Shown: positions 3,862 through 6,521 of the stretch, piece by piece
Layout of the letters: each line of letters begins with the position of its first letter
Position numbering within the stretch: the first letter of the stretch is position 1
Origin: Kiritimatiellia bacterium
GTDB taxonomy: Bacteria > Verrucomicrobiota > Kiritimatiellia > RFP12 > UBA1067
Assembly: GCA_017547265.1 (NCBI GenBank)
Contig: JAFYQC010000139.1
Location: 1-6,521, forward strand
DNA length: 6,521 nucleotides
Direction: 5' to 3'
Translations under genes and position numbers: made by a program
The notes under the pieces: generated by a model
Databases searched by the model: none
What the model saw: the letters and a program-made list of their open reading frames with translations, nothing else
What the model was told of the DNA's origin: nothing

Positions 3862-5822
3862 TTTTCTTCCTCTCCCTTGTTTTGCCGCTTGTCCTGCTTA
3901 GGCAAAGTCCCGCCAAACTTGCGATTCACATACGCCTGCATGATGCGATCAGCTTCCGCAGGGTTAAAATGAACCAATTTGTCGCGTTGCTCTGGCCAGA
4001 CACGAAGCCCGCCCTCAATCTCAGCCTTGCGCTCCCTCAAAGTAGGCGCTCCCATATAAATGGCAAAGATGTTTGCGGCAATTGCAACAGGTATTATTGC
4101 AAGCATGAACAACCGAAGCGTCCGTTCAATGCGTGTACCATGCACTATCTGCGCTATTAAGTAGCACTCACAACAGAATATAGATATTGCAATTATCTCA
4201 AGCCGGTAGAAAAGGCCCGCCCCTGACAAGGTGCTTCGGCACAGCCCCCCAGCCGCAACAACGGAAAGAAGATACAGCAAAAACCAGAACACCGGATCAC
4301 GAGCAAACTTCCTGAAGTTTAAAAGAATAACTACTATCAATCCGCACGAAATCGCACCAAGAAGACGCGCAAGAGGCGCTATGGGAGCAAGATTCCCAAG
4401 AAGGCAAAGCGTAAAATCAACCATGCCAAGAAGCGTCCATTGCGAATACTCGACATGAGCAACAGTCGCCTCATGGAATCCATGCATGTACGGAACAACC
4501 ACGACAATTGCAGACACCGCAACCGCGGCAAGGCCACCGAAACCCTTCCCGTCCAAGAAGGCAGCAATAAGAAGCGCAGGCCACACCCCTATTCCAGACG
4601 CGCTCGTCAAGGTTGAACATACGGCGAAGAAGATGGAAAGCGCCAAATACCGAGTACTCGATCTACGAGTAAATGCCAGCATTGATGCAAAAGAGAAAAG
4701 CAACACAGCGTGACTTTGTATTGACGTTAGCGTCCAAAGTGTATTCTCGCAGTTCCCCAAGTCCAGGAACAGCCAGACAAAAGGAATAAAATACAACAGC
4801 AAACCCTTACGCCAAAACAAAACGCCTAAGGCAAATACATACCCAAGAAGGATTATGTCGCCAAACACCGTACATGCCAAGAAAGGGAAAAAGCCAGGAT
4901 ATAGGTCAAACACCTCAAATACAAGCCGCGGAATGACTAGCCGATGCTCGTTATGAAAATCAGCAATATGAAGCAACCGCTCAGGGAAGTCTCTGCCAAG
5001 GTACATCAGTGTTGTGTGGAAATCGTCCCACCAAGGCGCGTCCCATGCATAAAGCGAGACACAGGCAAAGAAAAGCGCAACTGGCGCCACGAAAAGAGAA
5101 CCGATGGCTATCGGTTTCCACGACTTGGCAAAAGCCCGTAAGAACCAATGCATGTAATTCGGCAACCACTTCCACAACTTGAAGTTCGACTTGCCGGCGA
5201 CGCGGTCGCGCCATGTTGTGGGGACCTCAACAATGCACCGCCCAGCAAGATGCGCTTTGACAACAAGCTCAAGGCCAAGCTCAAATCCGCCAGTCGACTC
5301 GATCTTGACCTGGTCTAGAAACGACTTTCGATATAACTTGAAGCTGTTGGTTGGGTCATGCGTCGGCAACCGTGCAAACCAATGCAGAAGCATACCCGCC
5401 GTGCGTGAAAGGAAGCCCTTGAACTTAGGCCCACCAATTTGCCGCCCGCCTTTCATGTAACGCGAAGCACATACAATGTCGGCCTTCTCCCTCTCCGCTG
5501 CGGCCACCATATCATTGATGACCTCCGGCGGATCGCAGAGGTCCGCCATCGTAACAACGACAAGCTCCCCTTTTGCGTCTTCAAGACCAGTCTTTATTGC
5601 ATTCAGCGCTCCACGGCCGTACTTGTTTTTCACAAGACGGAAAGGAATGCGCGTTTTGCCCTCGAGCTCACGAGCTGGTGCAAGGGTCGAGTCCTCATCG
5701 CTGTCGTAGACAAGCCAAGTCTCGGCGTCGACAATGGTTTTCGCATCAAGCTCGGCCAAAGTCGTCTTGATGTTGTCCCCTTCGTTGTATACAGGGACTA
5801 CTATAGTGACACTCGCGCTCAA
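3858..5822 (-). CDS. GT2 glycosyltransferase fused to a multi-pass membrane domain
   Basis: The product has 654 residues in two parts. Residues 1-230 are a GT2 domain of the dolichyl/undecaprenyl-phosphate sugar synthase type: VPVYNEGDN (10-17), an acidic DSDED (40-44), MADLCDPPE (92-100) at the DxD-like metal site, HDPTNSFKLYRK (155-166), and PTTWRDRVAGKS (201-212). Residues 235-590 hold about ten to twelve hydrophobic segments. The first large loop has WWDDF (264-268) and NEHR (291-294), acidic positions reminiscent of GT-C membrane transferases. The tail (about 592-654) is charged and soluble. The start is TTG at 5820-5822, overlapping the preceding stop as TTGA; the only upstream in-frame codons before a stop (5847-5849) give no ATG or GTG. 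Likely role: moves a sugar from a nucleotide onto a lipid phosphate, and perhaps on to an extracytoplasmic acceptor. The second step is inference. Confidence 0.85.
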   Translation of the reverse strand: MSASVTIVVPVYNEGDNIKTTLAELDAKTIVDAETWLVYDSDEDSTLAPARELEGKTRIPFRLVKNKYGRGALNAIKTGLEDAKGELVVVTMADLCDPPEVINDMVAAAEREKADIVCASRYMKGGRQIGGPKFKGFLSRTAGMLLHWFARLPTHDPTNSFKLYRKSFLDQVKIESTGGFELGLELVVKAHLAGRCIVEVPTTWRDRVAGKSNFKLWKWLPNYMHWFLRAFAKSWKPIAIGSLFVAPVALFFACVSLYAWDAPWWDDFHTTLMYLGRDFPERLLHIADFHNEHRLVIPRLVFEVFDLYPGFFPFLACTVFGDIILLGYVFALGVLFWRKGLLLYFIPFVWLFLDLGNCENTLWTLTSIQSHAVLLFSFASMLAFTRRSSTRYLALSIFFAVCSTLTSASGIGVWPALLIAAFLDGKGFGGLAAVAVSAIVVVVPYMHGFHEATVAHVEYSQWTLLGMVDFTLCLLGNLAPIAPLARLLGAISCGLIVVILLNFRKFARDPVFWFLLYLLSVVAAGGLCRSTLSGAGLFYRLEIIAISIFCCECYLIAQIVHGTRIERTLRLFMLAIIPVAIAANIFAIYMGAPTLRERKAEIEGGLRVWPEQRDKLVHFNPAEADRIMQAYVNRKFGGTLPKQDKRQNKGEEEK

Positions 5823-6521
5823 ATTCCGCCAATCCTGATCTGCTCCTCAATCCAGGGAATGACCTCGTCGAGAATCTGATCCAACGAAGTATCCGCCTTG
5901 AAGCCAAGCAGCCGTTCGGCCTTATCGACGCAAGGGACACGCTTCTGCACGTCATACTTGAATGGCTCGTCACTCGTGTATGCAAACTTCTTCGCCCCCT
6001 TGTGGTAGCGATTCCAAATATTCTCGGCCAGTTCCAACACAGTAGTCGAGACTGGCGTCGAGAGATTGAAGTCCTCGTTTACGGCTTCGGGCTTTTCGAT
6101 GCACAGACGGATGCCACGCGCGAGATCTCCGCCATAAGTGTAATGGCGCACCTGGTTGCCAGCGCCAAGGATGTGGAGCGGGTCCTGTCCTTTGTAGACC
6201 TTCTGCACAAGATCCGGCACGACGTGGCTCATGGCAAGTTTTACGTTGCCGCTTTCAATCTCCTTGTCGCACAACGCGCGCTTCTCGCCCGTTCCGACAC
6301 AGTTGAACGGTCGGATTACCGTGTAGGGCAACTGATACTGCTCCCACGCGCCCTGAGCGAAATACTCGCACGCAAGCTTCTGGAAGCCATAGGTGCTCGA
6401 GGGCGGTGGACACTTGCGCGCCTCAGTCTCTGGCGTCGGGTAGATGTCGGTGTTCTCGAAGACCATCGACGAAGAAAGCACGTTGATCTTCTTCAGCTTC
6501 GCGTTCTGCTTGGCCCAGATC
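5819..6521 (-). CDS. NAD-dependent sugar epimerase/dehydratase, 5' end outside window
   Basis: This is an extended short-chain dehydrogenase acting on nucleotide sugars. About 233 residues are visible; the frame is open to the window edge, so the N-terminal Rossmann GxxGxxG is missing only because the window cuts the gene. A GTG at 6479-6481 is internal, since the upstream codons (IWAKQNAKLKKIN) fit the family. Visible landmarks are SSSMVFEN with the catalytic Ser, the YxxxK pair in STYGFQKLACEYF (Tyr codon 6389-6391, Lys 6377-6379), VIRPFNCVGTGE, the HILGAGNQVRHYTYGGDLARGI segment that lines the substrate pocket, and the C-terminal KRVPCVDKAERLLGF. The exact sugar cannot be assigned; 4-epimerase and 4,6-dehydratase relatives are both possible. 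It overlaps the glycosyltransferase start by four bases, so it probably supplies that enzyme's donor pathway. Confidence 0.9.
   Translation of the reverse strand, partial: IWAKQNAKLKKINVLSSSMVFENTDIYPTPETEARKCPPPSSTYGFQKLACEYFAQGAWEQYQLPYTVIRPFNCVGTGEKRALCDKEIESGNVKLAMSHVVPDLVQKVYKGQDPLHILGAGNQVRHYTYGGDLARGIRLCIEKPEAVNEDFNLSTPVSTTVLELAENIWNRYHKGAKKFAYTSDEPFKYDVQKRVPCVDKAERLLGFKADTSLDQILDEVIPWIEEQIRIGGI

Noticed and set aside
6479..6481. GTG as the start of the epimerase gene
   Set aside because: The codons upstream to the window edge encode family-like sequence leading into the SSSMVF strand, and the N-terminal Rossmann half would be missing, so the gene is cut by the window instead.

Overview
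The window comes from a bacterium, and every supported gene lies on the minus strand, so transcription runs from high to low coordinates. A lipoprotein signal on the phosphodiesterase, a surface-polysaccharide style gene set and a long CTC-type L25 fit a diderm. My hunch is the PVC group (Verrucomicrobiota/Kiritimatiellota-like), but nothing in the window proves a phylum.

Region 1 (6521 down to 2776) is the downstream end of a tightly packed surface-glycan operon. The genes in order are: an NAD-dependent sugar epimerase/dehydratase cut by the window edge; a 654-residue protein that joins a polyprenyl-phosphate GT2 glycosyltransferase to a multi-pass membrane domain; a stand-alone acyl carrier protein; and a lipoprotein glycerophosphodiester phosphodiesterase. 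The first three junctions are TTGA and GTGA four-base overlaps or a 12-nt gap, so the four genes are very probably co-transcribed and translationally coupled. The epimerase would make a nucleotide sugar and the fusion protein would load it on a lipid carrier and perhaps transfer it. The carrier protein and the phosphodiesterase hint at an acyl/glyceryl or glycerophosphate modification, which is inference.

Region 2 (2775 to 2382) has no convincing long gene. It holds a composite inverted-repeat element of about 276 bp (2489-2764) with nested hairpins. Abutting it is an extended -10 promoter (2457-2486) with two palindromes at or above its -35, followed by a roughly 70-nt leader with a hairpin and a possible 13-codon leader ORF.

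Region 3 (2381 to 1) is a ribosomal/replication operon: rplY (L25), rpsF (S6), ssb, rpsR (S18) and rplI (L9), each with a clear Shine-Dalgarno. It ends in a strong intrinsic terminator at 45-95. The rpsF-ssb-rpsR-rplI order is the classical bacterial one. The pth gene that often lies between rplY and rpsF is absent; the two genes touch in a TAATG junction. This operon is clearly more GC-rich than much of the membrane-protein gene in region 1.
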